Of a stretch of DNA of 64,000 bases, positions 34,595-43,820 are shown one piece after another. Source of the stretch: Acidimicrobiaceae bacterium. Lineage in GTDB: Bacteria > Actinomycetota > Acidimicrobiia > Acidimicrobiales > Ilumatobacteraceae. The notes below the pieces were generated by a model that made no database searches, was not told the origin of the DNA, and worked only from the letters and a program-made list of their open reading frames with translations. Numbering within the stretch: position 1 is the first letter of the stretch; each line of letters begins with the position of its first letter. Where the stretch lies: the NCBI GenBank assembly GCA_020637295.1, contig JACJWF010000009.1:105894-169893 (forward strand). The letters are read 5' to 3'. The position numbers and the translations under genes are program-made.

Positions 34595-36049
34595 TCAGCG
34601 GGACCGTCCGGCCGCGTGCCGTCCGGCCCGCCGGCCCCACCAGGAGCCGGGCCCCAGGCTCATCCCGCTGGCGTACTCGCTGCCCTGCAGCGGGAAGTGG
34701 GCGGCGCACGCGCCGACGGCGTACAGCCCGTCGACCGTGGCGCCGTCGTCGGCCTGCACCCGGCCGTCCACGTCGGTGGCCAGCCCGCCGAGCGCGATGT
34801 AGTGGTAGTCGCTGCTGGTGACGGAGATGTCGAAGACGACGAACGGTGGGTGCAGAGGCTTCAGCCAGTCGTGGTACTTGTGGAACGCGTGGTCCTCGCC
34901 GTCGGCCACGTCGCGGTTGTACTCGTCCAGGGTGGCCGTCAGCGCGCCGGCGGGGACGCCCAGCCCTTCCTCCATCTCAGCCACCGTCTCGTAGCCGTCG
35001 ACCAGCTTGTGGGAGCCCTTCTCCGGGTAGGCGAAGATCTCCTCGTCGACGATGAGGAACGCCTGATGGTCCGGCTGGCGCTCCACGAAGTGCGCCAGGC
35101 GGCCGTGGTAGGCGTCCTCGGGCACGAACCGCTCCCCACGGTTGTTGACGACGATGCCCTTGATCAGCTCGGCCGGCGGGTAGATCGACGCCGTGGCGAT
35201 CACCCCGTCCATCCCCCGGGTGGCGCCGCCGACGCTCTGGCCGAGCTGCACCCCGGCCCCGTCGTTGGTGTCGATGCCCAGCGGCTGGCCGTACTTGGCG
35301 AAGGTCGGGAAGCTCGCTGCGGTCATCTCGGCGTTGAGGTTGAAGCTGCCGGTGGCCAGCACCACGCCGCCGCGGGCGCGCACCCACACGTCGGTGCCAT
35401 GCCGGCGGGCGTGCACCCCGACGACGGCGCCGTCGCTGTTGCGGACCAGGCCGACCACCCCGGTGTCGTAGAGGGCGGGGACGCCCTCCCGCTCGAACGT
35501 CGCCAGCAGCGCCCTCATGGCCGGGGCGCCGCCGCGTTCCTGCTCGCTGCCCTCGGCCTGGTGCCCTCGCGGCGCCGGTGTGGCGACCTCGCGGAACGGC
35601 CAGACCTTCTCGTTGCCGGTGGTCAGCAGCCCGGCGCCGGTGCGCACGGCGACGGCCTTGCCGGTGAACAGGGCCCGCTCGAAGTGGACCCCCTGGGCCT
35701 CCAGCCAGTCGAAGTGCTCGACGGCCTGGTCGCAGAAGAGGCGCAGAGCGCCGTCATCGGGCGTCGTGGTGACGGCCCGCATGAACGCGTACATGTTGTC
35801 CGGTGAGTCCTCCACGCCGAGGTCGCGCTGCAGCGTGGTGCCGCCGCCCAGGTAGAAGATGCCTTCGCTGGCCGCGCTGGCACCACCCCCGCCGGACGCC
35901 CGCTCCAGGACCAGCACCTCGGCGCCGGCCCGGTGGGCCTCCAGCGCGGCGCTGACGCCCGCGGCGCCGAGGCCGACGACGACGACGTCCACCTCGTGAT
36001 CCCATCCCGGCACACCGTCCGGGCCGATGGCTGCGTCGACGATCCCCAC
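34595..36049 (-). CDS. FAD-dependent oxidoreductase, 3-ketosteroid-dehydrogenase/fumarate-reductase-like
   Basis: 484 residues. FAD-binding VVVVGLGAAGVSAALEAHRAGAEVLVLER at the N-terminus, GGVVLATGSFNLN in the middle and a C-terminal GLYAVGACAAHFPLQGSEYASGMSLGPGSWWGRRAG closure. This is the succinate dehydrogenase/3-ketosteroid delta-1-dehydrogenase superfamily; in actinobacteria, members act on steroid rings. The steroid assignment is plausible but unproven. GTG 36049 has AACGAT six bases upstream. Divergent from the MFS gene at 36130, convergent with the DHA2 transporter. Confidence 0.82.
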   Translation of the reverse strand: MGIVDAAIGPDGVPGWDHEVDVVVVGLGAAGVSAALEAHRAGAEVLVLERASGGGGASAASEGIFYLGGGTTLQRDLGVEDSPDNMYAFMRAVTTTPDDGALRLFCDQAVEHFDWLEAQGVHFERALFTGKAVAVRTGAGLLTTGNEKVWPFREVATPAPRGHQAEGSEQERGGAPAMRALLATFEREGVPALYDTGVVGLVRNSDGAVVGVHARRHGTDVWVRARGGVVLATGSFNLNAEMTAASFPTFAKYGQPLGIDTNDGAGVQLGQSVGGATRGMDGVIATASIYPPAELIKGIVVNNRGERFVPEDAYHGRLAHFVERQPDHQAFLIVDEEIFAYPEKGSHKLVDGYETVAEMEEGLGVPAGALTATLDEYNRDVADGEDHAFHKYHDWLKPLHPPFVVFDISVTSSDYHYIALGGLATDVDGRVQADDGATVDGLYAVGACAAHFPLQGSEYASGMSLGPGSWWGRRAGRHAAGRSR

Positions 36050-36129
36050 GCCGACATCGTTGCATGTGGAGTCGATCTCAAGAAAGTGATGGCTTGCGAA
36101 GGGCGTCCGTGGTGCGGTAGCGATGCGCC

Positions 36130-37356
36130 GTGAACGAGCCTGCCCCGACCGAATGTCGCCAGCCGCTGCCGCGCAACGTGAAGGTGCTCAGCGCGGTCAG
36201 CCTGGCGCAGGACGCCGGCTCCGAGATGCTCTACCCGTTCCTGCCGGCGTTCATCACGGGCGTCCTCGGCGCCCCGGTGGTGGCGGTCGGCGTGGCCGAG
36301 GGCGCCGCCGACCTGGCCGCCGCTGGGATGAAACTGGTCTCGGGCCGCAAGGCCCCCGCCGGTCGCCGCCGGCCGTGGATCGCCGCCGGGTACGGCCTTG
36401 CGGCGGTCGGCAAGGCCATCGTCGCCGTGGCGTTCGTCTGGCCGGTGGTGCTGCTCGGCCGGGTGGTCGACCGTGTCGGCAAGGGCATCCGTGGCACCCC
36501 TCGTGACGCGATGATCGCCGACGCCGTCCCGGCCGCCGACCGGGGGAGGGCGTTCGGATTCCACCGGGCGATGGACACGCTCGGCGCGGTGATCGGCCCG
36601 TTGCTCGGCCTGGCGCTCTACCACCTGCTCGACGGGCGGATCCGCTGGGTGCTGCTGGCCGCGCTCGTGCCGGCGGTGCTGAGCGCCTCGCTGGTGTCGC
36701 TGGTCCGCGAGCACCGGCGCGAGGACGCGGTCGATGGGCCCGCCACTGCGCCGGCCGCCGCTGCTGCAGCGCCAACTGCGCCGCCCGTCCGGCCGCCGCT
36801 GCCGCCCGTGTTCCGGCGGGCGATGATCCCGCTGGCGGCGTTCGCCGTGGTCAACTCCAGCGACGCGTTGCTGCTGCAACGGGCGCACGACCTGGGCGTC
36901 GGCCTGTCGTGGGTCGTCGTGGCATACATCCTGTTCAACACGCTGTACGCCGGGCTGGCGTACCCGGCGGGAACGGCCGGCGACCGGTTCGGCCACCGCA
37001 CGGTCCTGGCGGTCGGTGTCGCCGTCTTCGCCGTCGTCTACCTGGGCCTCGGGCTCAGCACCTCGTCGACGGCCGTGTGGGTCTTCATGCCGCTGTACGG
37101 CGCCTATGCCGCCCTCACCGACGGGGTGGCCCGCGCCTGGGTCAGCCAGCTCGCCGGCGACACGGCGCGGTCCTACGCGCTCGGGGTGCACGGCGCGCTG
37201 ACGGGGGTCGGTGTCCTCGTGGCCGGCCTGTGGGCCGGCCTGGCCTGGGGGCCGGCGGGCCGCCTGCCGCTCACCGTGTCCGGCGCGGTCGCCGCCGTCG
37301 TGGCCGTCTGGCTGTTCCTCGGGCGTCGTTCGACACAAACTGTGCAGGGCGACTAG
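36130..37356 (+). CDS. MFS transporter (12-segment)
   Basis: 408 residues. Opening PRNVKVLSAVSLAQDAGSEMLYPFLPAFITGVLGAP and RVVDRVGKGIRGTPRDAMIAD (loop motif of the DHA1/NreB-like MFS group), with 12 hydrophobic segments and a Pro/Ala-rich central loop at about 200-220. Probably exports or imports a small solute with protons. GTG 36130 lies just 80 bases from the divergent flavoprotein start. Substrate unknown; the similarity of the loop to transporters of the metal/drug efflux type is only suggestive. Confidence 0.83.
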   Translation: MNEPAPTECRQPLPRNVKVLSAVSLAQDAGSEMLYPFLPAFITGVLGAPVVAVGVAEGAADLAAAGMKLVSGRKAPAGRRRPWIAAGYGLAAVGKAIVAVAFVWPVVLLGRVVDRVGKGIRGTPRDAMIADAVPAADRGRAFGFHRAMDTLGAVIGPLLGLALYHLLDGRIRWVLLAALVPAVLSASLVSLVREHRREDAVDGPATAPAAAAAAPTAPPVRPPLPPVFRRAMIPLAAFAVVNSSDALLLQRAHDLGVGLSWVVVAYILFNTLYAGLAYPAGTAGDRFGHRTVLAVGVAVFAVVYLGLGLSTSSTAVWVFMPLYGAYAALTDGVARAWVSQLAGDTARSYALGVHGALTGVGVLVAGLWAGLAWGPAGRLPLTVSGAVAAVVAVWLFLGRRSTQTVQGD

Positions 37357-37393
37357 AAAGTGGCGTGACGCGGGCGGGGGTGTCCGCGGACGA

Positions 37394-37406
37394 CACGAGG
37401 GGGTTG
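37394..37406 (+). promoter_or_regulatory. Shared 13-base leader with ribosome-binding site
   Basis: CACGAGGGGGTTG, ending four bases before GTG 37411. The identical 13-mer lies in front of the monooxygenase gene (25435-25447, minus strand); AGGGGGTTG also precedes the second monooxygenase at 47485-47493. Confidence 0.5.
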
Positions 37407-37410
37407 TCAC

Positions 37411-39141
37411 GTGAGCGGTTCTGACCGGTGGTTCTGCGATTCGACGCCGGGCGAGAAGTACCCGGCCTGGACGAGGGGGAACGCGGCGGACGTGTTCCCG
37501 GACCCGTTCAGCCCGCTGGGCAAGGACCTCATCCTCCGCCGGGCGATGAGCCTGGGCCTGCGCGATGCCTACATCCGGATGGGCGCGCTGGACTGGGAGG
37601 AGTTCGAGAACCCCGAGGCGCCGGACCTGTTCCAGATGTACGGCGGCTACCCGTACAACCCGCTGTCGCTCACCCGGCTGCTCGGCGCCCGCATGCCCGG
37701 CGCCAGCCCGGAGGCCATCGACAAGGCGTTCTTCGACGAGCGCGACGAGGTGCCCCAGTACGTGGAGGAGGCGTGGCACGTGTCGCCGAAGCACGAGGCC
37801 GCGCTCGGCGCCACGATGGGGTGGGTGATGTCCACCGACGGCCTGCCCTTCCTGGCCGCCGACAAGGCCCTCGCCGAGCACCTCCGCGACACCCGCCCGG
37901 ATCTCACCGAGCTGGAGGACTGGGCACTGATCTCCCGCGCCAAGTCGATGCTGCCGCACATCCAGCAGATGTTCGAGAACGCGATGGTCGTCTCGTCGAT
38001 GGCGTCGATGGGCCCGGGGGCGCTGTCGGCGATCTGCGAAGCCGTCGGCAAGCCGGAGCTGTCCATCGGCCTGCTGGCGGGCATCGACGTGGACTCGTCG
38101 GCGCCGTCGCACGCGATGTGGGCGCTGTCCCGTACGGCGCGGGCTTCCGCCGAGGTCACGGCTGCCTTCGATGCCGGCATCGACGGCCTGCTGGACCGTC
38201 TGGACGCCGGTTCCGACGGTGCCAAGGCGTTCGCCGCGGGGTTGCGCGACTTCATCGGCACCTACGGCTCCCGCGGGCCGAACGAGTACGACATCCTCGC
38301 CGCCTCGTGGGAGGTCAAGCCGCGGGTGGCCTTCGCCGCGATCGACCTGATGCGCAAGTCCGACGACAGCCAGGCCCCGGCCGTGCGCCACGCCGCCTCG
38401 GTGGTGGAGAAGGAGCGCGCCGCCGGCGTCATCCGTCAACTGGTGGCCGGCGATGCCGAGACCGCCGGCATGGTCGAGGCCGCACTGACGTCTGCCGGGC
38501 TGTTCCTCAGCGGCCGGGAGCGGGCCAAGACCAACGCGATCATGGTGATCGGTGAGGTGCGCATGGCCATCCGCGAGCTCGGCCGGCGGTTCGTCGAGCG
38601 GGGTCTCATCCCCACCGTCGAGCACGTCTTCATGCTGACCGGCGACGAGCTGGAGCACTTCCGCCACGACCCGGAGCCGATGAAGGCCACCATCGTCCAG
38701 CGCTGGGAGCAGTTCCGCAGCCTCTTCGACTACGAGCCCGTGTTCGTGGTCAACGGGCGGGTGCCGGCGCTCAGCGAGATGACCCGCCGCACGGAGAAGG
38801 GGCTGGAGAAGGCCGCCAGCGGCACCGTCCTGAAGGGCGCCGCCGGCTCCGGTGGCACCGCAACCGGCCGTGCCCGCGTGGTGCTGGACCCGGGCGACCC
38901 CGAGGGCCTGGAGCCCGGCGACGTGTTGGTGGCGCCGCAGACGGACCCGTCGTGGGTGCCACTGTTCGTGCCGGCCGCCGCCGTGGTGGTCAACGTCGGG
39001 GCGATGGGCAGCCACGCGATGATCGTCAGCCGCGAGCTGGGCATCCCCTGTGTGGCCTCCGTCGCCGACGCCACCCACCTGATCCCCGATGGGGCGATGG
39101 TGACGGTGGACGGCGCCACCGGCACGGTGACGGTCCACTGA
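37411..39141 (+). CDS. PEP-utilizing-enzyme-type protein without ATP-grasp domain
   Basis: 576 residues. The C-terminal swivelling domain holds the phosphohistidine motif GAMGSHAMIVSRELGIPCV (His 535). The preceding region (YPAWTRGNAADVFPDPFSPLGKDL at the N-terminus and a long helical body) resembles the substrate-binding middle domain of rifampicin phosphotransferase and PEP synthase-like proteins. The usual N-terminal ATP-grasp domain that phosphorylates the His is absent. Catalysis would need a separate ATP-grasp subunit, which is not in this window. GTG 37411 follows the GAGGGGG ribosome-binding site. Followed by an alcohol dehydrogenase after 28 bases; a common operon is possible. Confidence 0.78.
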   Translation: MSGSDRWFCDSTPGEKYPAWTRGNAADVFPDPFSPLGKDLILRRAMSLGLRDAYIRMGALDWEEFENPEAPDLFQMYGGYPYNPLSLTRLLGARMPGASPEAIDKAFFDERDEVPQYVEEAWHVSPKHEAALGATMGWVMSTDGLPFLAADKALAEHLRDTRPDLTELEDWALISRAKSMLPHIQQMFENAMVVSSMASMGPGALSAICEAVGKPELSIGLLAGIDVDSSAPSHAMWALSRTARASAEVTAAFDAGIDGLLDRLDAGSDGAKAFAAGLRDFIGTYGSRGPNEYDILAASWEVKPRVAFAAIDLMRKSDDSQAPAVRHAASVVEKERAAGVIRQLVAGDAETAGMVEAALTSAGLFLSGRERAKTNAIMVIGEVRMAIRELGRRFVERGLIPTVEHVFMLTGDELEHFRHDPEPMKATIVQRWEQFRSLFDYEPVFVVNGRVPALSEMTRRTEKGLEKAASGTVLKGAAGSGGTATGRARVVLDPGDPEGLEPGDVLVAPQTDPSWVPLFVPAAAVVVNVGAMGSHAMIVSRELGIPCVASVADATHLIPDGAMVTVDGATGTVTVH

Positions 39142-39169
39142 CGCGGTCGACGGCCACCGGATCCACACG

Positions 39170-40219
39170 ATGAAGGCGCTCGTCTTCCACGGCCCGCGGG
39201 ACATCCGCCACGAGGACTACCCGGACCCGTCGCTGACGATCGCCAACGGGGTGCTCCTGCGGGTCGAGGCCGCCAGCATCTGCGGCTCCGACCTGCACAT
39301 CTACCACGGCGACCGCATCGGCCTCACCGACTACTCGCAGCCGCAGCCGCACTTCTGCGTGGGCCACGAGTTCATCGGTGAGGTCGTGGCCGCCGGGCCG
39401 GACGTGTTCACGGTCTCGGTCGGCGACCGTGTGCTGGCCGCCGGCGGGACCGGCTGCGGTGTCTGCGACGCCTGCCGGTCGCGCATCAGTCGTTGCCCGA
39501 AGGCCAACGCCTTCGGCCTCAGCACTGCGCTCCAGGGCGGGCAGGCGGAACTGGTGCAGGTGCCCAACGCGGACACCACGCTGCGCCGCATTCCGGAGGG
39601 CATCTCCACCGAGCAGGCACTGCTGCTGACCGACGCGCTGGCTACCGCCCACTTCGGCATCGGCCGGGCCGACGTGGCCCCGGGCGACACGGTGGCGGTC
39701 GTCGGTCTCGGCCCGATCGGGCTGCTCGGCATCGAGCTGGCCTATGCCCGCGGTGCTGCCCAGGTCATCGCCATCGACCCGGTGGAGGGCCGGCGGGCGC
39801 ACGCCGCCCACCTCGGCGCGGTGGCGGTGGCGGCCGGCCCCGAGGCCCGGGCGATCGTCCGCGACCTGACCCAGGGCCGGATGGTGGACCGGGTGTTCGA
39901 AGCGTCCGGGGCACGCTCGGCGGTGGAGTCCGTGCCCGGGCTGCTGCGGCACGGCGGCACGGCGTCGCTGATCGGCCTGCCCCAGGGCGACACCGCGCTG
40001 CCACTGCGCCAACTGCTGTACCGCAACGTCACCCTGCGGGCGGGCGTCGCCCCGGTCACCGAGATGTGGGCGGAACTGTTCCCGCTGGTGGTGCACGGAA
40101 GGGTGAAGGGCGAGGGCCTGTTCTCCCACCGCTACCCGCTGGCCGACGGCGCCGAGGGCTACCGGGTGTTCGACGCCCGCGAGGACGGCGTGCTGAAGGT
40201 CCTGTTCCAGGTCGGGTGA
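39170..40219 (+). CDS. Zinc-dependent alcohol dehydrogenase (MDR superfamily)
   Basis: 349 residues. Catalytic zinc ligands: SICGSDLH (Cys 38) and GHEFIGE; structural zinc motif GCGVCDACRSRISRCP with four Cys; NAD-binding VVGLGPIGLLGIELAYARGA at about 185. Oxidises an alcohol or reduces an aldehyde/ketone. The stop overlaps the epoxide hydrolase start by four bases (GTGA), so the two are co-translated. No clear Shine-Dalgarno in front of ATG 39170; coupling to the upstream gene is likely. Substrate unknown. Confidence 0.9.
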   Translation: MKALVFHGPRDIRHEDYPDPSLTIANGVLLRVEAASICGSDLHIYHGDRIGLTDYSQPQPHFCVGHEFIGEVVAAGPDVFTVSVGDRVLAAGGTGCGVCDACRSRISRCPKANAFGLSTALQGGQAELVQVPNADTTLRRIPEGISTEQALLLTDALATAHFGIGRADVAPGDTVAVVGLGPIGLLGIELAYARGAAQVIAIDPVEGRRAHAAHLGAVAVAAGPEARAIVRDLTQGRMVDRVFEASGARSAVESVPGLLRHGGTASLIGLPQGDTALPLRQLLYRNVTLRAGVAPVTEMWAELFPLVVHGRVKGEGLFSHRYPLADGAEGYRVFDAREDGVLKVLFQVG

Positions 40220-41427
40220 GCAGGTTGCACGTCGAGCCCTTCGAGGTGGCCGTCCCGCCGGCGTCGCTGGACGACCTGCACCGCCGGCTGGACGCCACCC
40301 GGTGGCCGGACGTGCCCGGGGGAGCGGCCGGACCAGAGGGCTCGTGGCAGTTCGGCACCGACGATGCCTACCTGCGCGACCTGGTGGCCCACTGGCGACA
40401 CGAGTACGACTGGCGGGCGCACGAGCGGGCGATGAACGCCTGGCCGCACTTCCTCGCCCAGGTGCCCGGCCCCGACGGGGTGGACATCCCGATCCACTTC
40501 ATCCACGCGAAGGGCAAGGGCCCGAACCCGCTGCCGCTGATCCTCACCCACGGCTGGCCGTGGACGTTCTGGGACCTGGCCGACGTCATCGGCCCGCTCA
40601 CCGACCCGGCGGCCCACGGCGGTGACCCGGCCGACTCGTTCGACGTCGTGGTGCCGTCGCTGCCCGGCTACTGCTTCTCCACGCCCTTGCCGGTGCCGTT
40701 CCTGACGACGGCCCAGGTGGCCGACCTGTGGGTGGAGTTGATGCGGGGCCTCGGCTACGAACGCTTCTGCGCCCAGGGCGGCGACTGGGGTGCCATCGTC
40801 ACCATCGAGCTCGGCCACGCCCACGCCGACGTGTTGCACGGGATCGCCGTCACCATGCCGTCGTTCCCCGGCGCCTCCCGCGGGCCACACGCCCCGGAGG
40901 ACCTGCTGCCGGGGGAGGAGGACTACGCCGAGCGAACCGCCCGCCGCCTCCGTACTGCGAGCAGCCATGTGGCCGTGATGGGGACGGACCCGCAGACGCT
41001 GGCCCACGCCTTGCACGACTCGCCCGTCGGGTTGCTGTCGTGGCTGGTCGAGCGCCGCCGGGCGTGGAGCGACTGTGAAGGCCCCGACGGGGTGCGCGAC
41101 GTGGAGCGGCGGTTCTCCAAGGACGCGCTGTGCACGCTGGCGTCGCTGTACTGGCACACGGGCTGCTTCTGGTCCACCGAGCGGATGTACTGGGGCCGGG
41201 TCCACGTCCCGTGGACGCCGCGCCACGACCGGACGCCGGCGGTGGAGGCGCCGACGGCGATGGCCGTCTTCCCCGGCGACCTGATCTTCGTGCCGCGCAA
41301 GGTGGCCGAGCGGGTGGCCAACATCCAGCGGTGGGAAGTGATGCCGGCCGGCGGGCACTTCGCCCCGGCGGAGGAGCCGGACCTCGTGGTCGGTGAGGTC
41401 AGGGAGTTCTTCCGGCAGTTCCGCTGA
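40216..41427 (+). CDS. Epoxide hydrolase (EHN domain, alpha/beta hydrolase)
   Basis: 403 residues. N-terminal EHN region (VEPFEVAVPPASLDDLHRRLDATRWPD), oxyanion-hole HGWPWTFWD and nucleophile motif GGDWGAIVT (Asp in the elbow); the C-terminal GGHFAPAEEP supplies the catalytic His. Opens epoxides to diols via an ester intermediate; membership of the juvenile-hormone epoxide-hydrolase-like group is typical. GTG start overlaps the alcohol dehydrogenase stop, which suggests an epoxide-diol-carbonyl sequence. Its last 29 bases overlap the 3' end of the convergent LysR gene. Confidence 0.88.
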   Translation: MSRLHVEPFEVAVPPASLDDLHRRLDATRWPDVPGGAAGPEGSWQFGTDDAYLRDLVAHWRHEYDWRAHERAMNAWPHFLAQVPGPDGVDIPIHFIHAKGKGPNPLPLILTHGWPWTFWDLADVIGPLTDPAAHGGDPADSFDVVVPSLPGYCFSTPLPVPFLTTAQVADLWVELMRGLGYERFCAQGGDWGAIVTIELGHAHADVLHGIAVTMPSFPGASRGPHAPEDLLPGEEDYAERTARRLRTASSHVAVMGTDPQTLAHALHDSPVGLLSWLVERRRAWSDCEGPDGVRDVERRFSKDALCTLASLYWHTGCFWSTERMYWGRVHVPWTPRHDRTPAVEAPTAMAVFPGDLIFVPRKVAERVANIQRWEVMPAGGHFAPAEEPDLVVGEVREFFRQFR

Positions 41428-42322
41428 CGGCCTGCCGCAGCGCGGTGACGAACGCGTCGACCGCCGGGTGGACGGCGCCACCGCGGCGGGTGACGGCGCT
41501 GATCGTGCGCGTCAGCAGCGGCTCGTCGCGGGCGCGGGTGAGCGGGTGCGGGCCGGACTCCGCCTGCGACGTGGGCAGCACCGTCCACCCCATGCCCTGG
41601 CGGACCATCTCGCACAGCACCTCGGGAAGGTGGGACTCCATCTCCACCACCAGGGGCGCGCCGATGTCGCGCAGCCGGCGGTCGATGGCCCGGCGGGTGC
41701 GCGAGTCGGCGGGGAACAGCAGCCACGGGCCCCACCGCGCCGGCGGCGGCGGGGCCGGAGTGAACGCGCTCGCCGGCGCGTAGACAGCCAGTTCGTCGCG
41801 CAGCAGCGGCTGGGTGTCGAAGCGGCCCACGCCCTCGGGGTCCACGCAGACCGCGACGTCCAGTTCGCCGCGCTCCAGCCGGTCGAGCAGGGTGCCGGTG
41901 GGGGCGACGGTGAAGCCGACGTCCAGGGTCGGGTTGGCCTGGCGGAAGCGCCAGACGGCGTCGGGGAAGTGGTGGAGCGCGGCGATGTCGATCATGCCGA
42001 CCCGCAGGCGGCCGACCTGGCCGGTGCCGACCAGTTGCAGCCAGCGGGACAGCTCGTGCAGGTCGGCCAGCACCCGCTCGGCGTAGGCGACGACCGTGGC
42101 GGTGTGCTCGTGGGGGACCCGGCGGCGGCCCTCGGCGGCGAAGAGGGGCACACCCAGCCGGCGCTCCAGCTCGGCGATGCCCTGCGACAGCGCCGAGGGG
42201 GAGACCCCGAGCGACGCAGCGGCCTCGGCCCAGGTGCGGTGCCGGCTGATGGCGACCAGGTAACCGAGCTGGGCGGTGGAGAGGTTGGGCAGCGGCGGCG
42301 GGGAGCCGTCGGCGTCGGTCAT
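41399..42322 (-). CDS. LysR-family transcriptional regulator
   Basis: 307 residues. HTH at residues about 18-60 (STAQLGYLVAISRHRTWAEAAASLGVSPSALSQGIAELERRLGV), then a periplasmic-binding-like effector domain. Controls a neighbouring catabolic gene in the usual LysR way; the closest candidates are the alcohol dehydrogenase/epoxide hydrolase pair, but the gene is convergent with them rather than divergent. AAGACT lies seven bases before ATG 42322. The 3' end overlaps the epoxide hydrolase by 29 bases tail-to-tail. Confidence 0.87.
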   Translation of the reverse strand: MTDADGSPPPLPNLSTAQLGYLVAISRHRTWAEAAASLGVSPSALSQGIAELERRLGVPLFAAEGRRRVPHEHTATVVAYAERVLADLHELSRWLQLVGTGQVGRLRVGMIDIAALHHFPDAVWRFRQANPTLDVGFTVAPTGTLLDRLERGELDVAVCVDPEGVGRFDTQPLLRDELAVYAPASAFTPAPPPPARWGPWLLFPADSRTRRAIDRRLRDIGAPLVVEMESHLPEVLCEMVRQGMGWTVLPTSQAESGPHPLTRARDEPLLTRTISAVTRRGGAVHPAVDAFVTALRQAVSGTAGRTP

Positions 42323-42356
42323 GGCTGCGAGTCTTGCCGATCGGCCGGCGGGCCGG

Positions 42357-42956
42357 TCACTCGTCGAAGTCGATGCGCATGACGTAGCGGCGCTTGGTCG
42401 GATGGGTGACCTCGCGGAAGCCGGCGGCGGCGAACACGCTCCGCGGCCCGACGTACAGCTCGCCCCAGGTGACCTCGGTGCCGGGCTCGGCCTGCATCGC
42501 GTACGCCTCCACCGCTCGGGCGCCACGGTTGCGGGCGTGCTCCACGGCGGCCGCGGCGAGGGCGCCGGCGATGCCCTGCCGCCGGTGACCGGCCCGGACC
42601 ACGAAGCACGTGACGGCCCACACCGACGGGTCCGCAGGGTCCTCCGAGCGGCCGGTCCACGGCAGCCGCATCGTGGTGAGCTTGGGGTACTCGGTGCGCG
42701 GTTCCACCGCCACCCAGCCCACCGGCTGGCCGTCGAGGTAGGCGACGAGGCCACTGGTGGCCGGCGCCCCCGGGTTCCCGCAGTCGGTCTGCTGGCGGAA
42801 GCGGAAGGCGCGCTCGTCCACCGGTGTCGCCCGGAACTCCGTGACCGGCCCCTTGAACCACTGGCACTGGCAGCGGGCGGCCTCGCCACGTGCGCCGAAG
42901 ATCGCCTGCAGGTCCTCCCAACTCGCCTCGTTGGCGGGCACCACCGTGATCGTCAT
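42357..42956 (-). CDS. GNAT-family acetyltransferase
   Basis: 199 residues. Acetyl-CoA-binding core VVRAGHRRQGIAGALAAAAVEHARNRGARAVEAY at about 116-150 (the R-x2-G-x-G/A motif), preceded by WVAVEPRTEYPKL. Transfers an acetyl group; substrate unknown. ATG 42956 is preferred over GTG 42965 because TACCGT sits seven bases ahead. Ends 34 bases upstream of the LysR start and divergent from the enoyl-CoA hydratase with a 48-base gap. Confidence 0.8.
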   Translation of the reverse strand: MTITVVPANEASWEDLQAIFGARGEAARCQCQWFKGPVTEFRATPVDERAFRFRQQTDCGNPGAPATSGLVAYLDGQPVGWVAVEPRTEYPKLTTMRLPWTGRSEDPADPSVWAVTCFVVRAGHRRQGIAGALAAAAVEHARNRGARAVEAYAMQAEPGTEVTWGELYVGPRSVFAAAGFREVTHPTKRRYVMRIDFDE

Positions 42957-42963
42957 GGGCGTC

Positions 42964-42969
42964 ACGGTA
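42964..42969 (-). promoter_or_regulatory. Leaderless -10 box deciding an ATG start
   Basis: TACCGT on the minus strand, seven bases before ATG at 42956. It would be destroyed if the alternative GTG 42965 were the start. Confidence 0.45.
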
Positions 42970-43004
42970 GCCAGCGGGCCCGACCGGCCTGGTTACATGA
43001 CCGC

Positions 43005-43814
43005 ATGAGTTCCGCCGAGGTGTTCGTGCAGTCGGAGGTCCGCGGTGCGGCCGCAGTCATCACGCTGCAGCGCCCGGAGGTCCTCAACGCGTTCCACGGG
43101 CCGATGCTGGCCCAGTTGGAGGCCGCGGTGCAGGCGGCGGCGAACGACCCCGCCGTCGTCGGGATCGTCATCACGGGTGCGGGCCGCGGCTTCTGCGCCG
43201 GGCTGGACGCCGCCGCGCTGGCCGCCACCGCGGACGCCGGTTCCGGCACGCGGCGGGAGCCCGACCCCGACGAGCTGCCCGGCCTGTTCAGCTACCTGGT
43301 GCAGGTGCCCAAGCCGGTGATCGCCGCGGTCAACGGTGTGGCGGCCGGGGGTGGGTTCGTGCTGGTGGCCAAGTGCGACCTGCGGTTCGCGTCCACCTCG
43401 GCGGCGTTCACCACGGTGTTCTCCAAGCGCGGGCTGATCTCCGAGCACGGTCTGTCCTGGCTGACGCCCCGCCAGGTGGGCATGGGCGACGCGCTCGACC
43501 TGCTGTGGTCGTCGCGCAAGATCGACGCGGCTGAGGCGTACCGGATCGGCCTCGTGCAGCGGGTGGTGGAGCCGGAGGCGCTGGTCGCCGACGCGGTCGC
43601 GTACGTGGACGACCTGGCGGCCAACGTCTCGCCGAACTCGCTGGCCGTCACCAAACGGCTGGCGTACGCACACCTCGGTGCGGAGATGCGTGCTGCGTTC
43701 ACCGAGGCCGATGTCGCCACCTACGAGGCGCTCGACCACCCGGACGTGAAGGAGGGCGTGGCGTCGTTCGTGGAGCGCCGCCCGCCCCGGTTCCGGCGCC
43801 TCGGCGCGGGGTGA
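43005..43814 (+). CDS. Enoyl-CoA hydratase/isomerase family protein
   Basis: 269 residues. Crotonase fold: VITLQRPEVLNAFHGPML, GAGRGFCAGLDAAAL (oxyanion-hole), PVIAAVNGVAAGGGF and SKRGLISEHGLSWLTPRQVG with a Glu in the second catalytic position. The first classical catalytic Glu position appears as Val, so hydratase versus isomerase activity is uncertain. Works on an acyl-CoA in beta-oxidation-type degradation. ATG 43005 follows TTACAT at six bases. Convergent with the SnoaL-like gene. Confidence 0.85.
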   Translation: MSSAEVFVQSEVRGAAAVITLQRPEVLNAFHGPMLAQLEAAVQAAANDPAVVGIVITGAGRGFCAGLDAAALAATADAGSGTRREPDPDELPGLFSYLVQVPKPVIAAVNGVAAGGGFVLVAKCDLRFASTSAAFTTVFSKRGLISEHGLSWLTPRQVGMGDALDLLWSSRKIDAAEAYRIGLVQRVVEPEALVADAVAYVDDLAANVSPNSLAVTKRLAYAHLGAEMRAAFTEADVATYEALDHPDVKEGVASFVERRPPRFRRLGAG

Positions 43815-43820
43815 GCCGGT

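Noticed and set aside
35623..39204. A frame of about 1190 codons on the minus strand
   Set aside because: Runs antisense to the MFS and PEP-utilizing-type genes and has only repetitive His/Arg/Gly composition.
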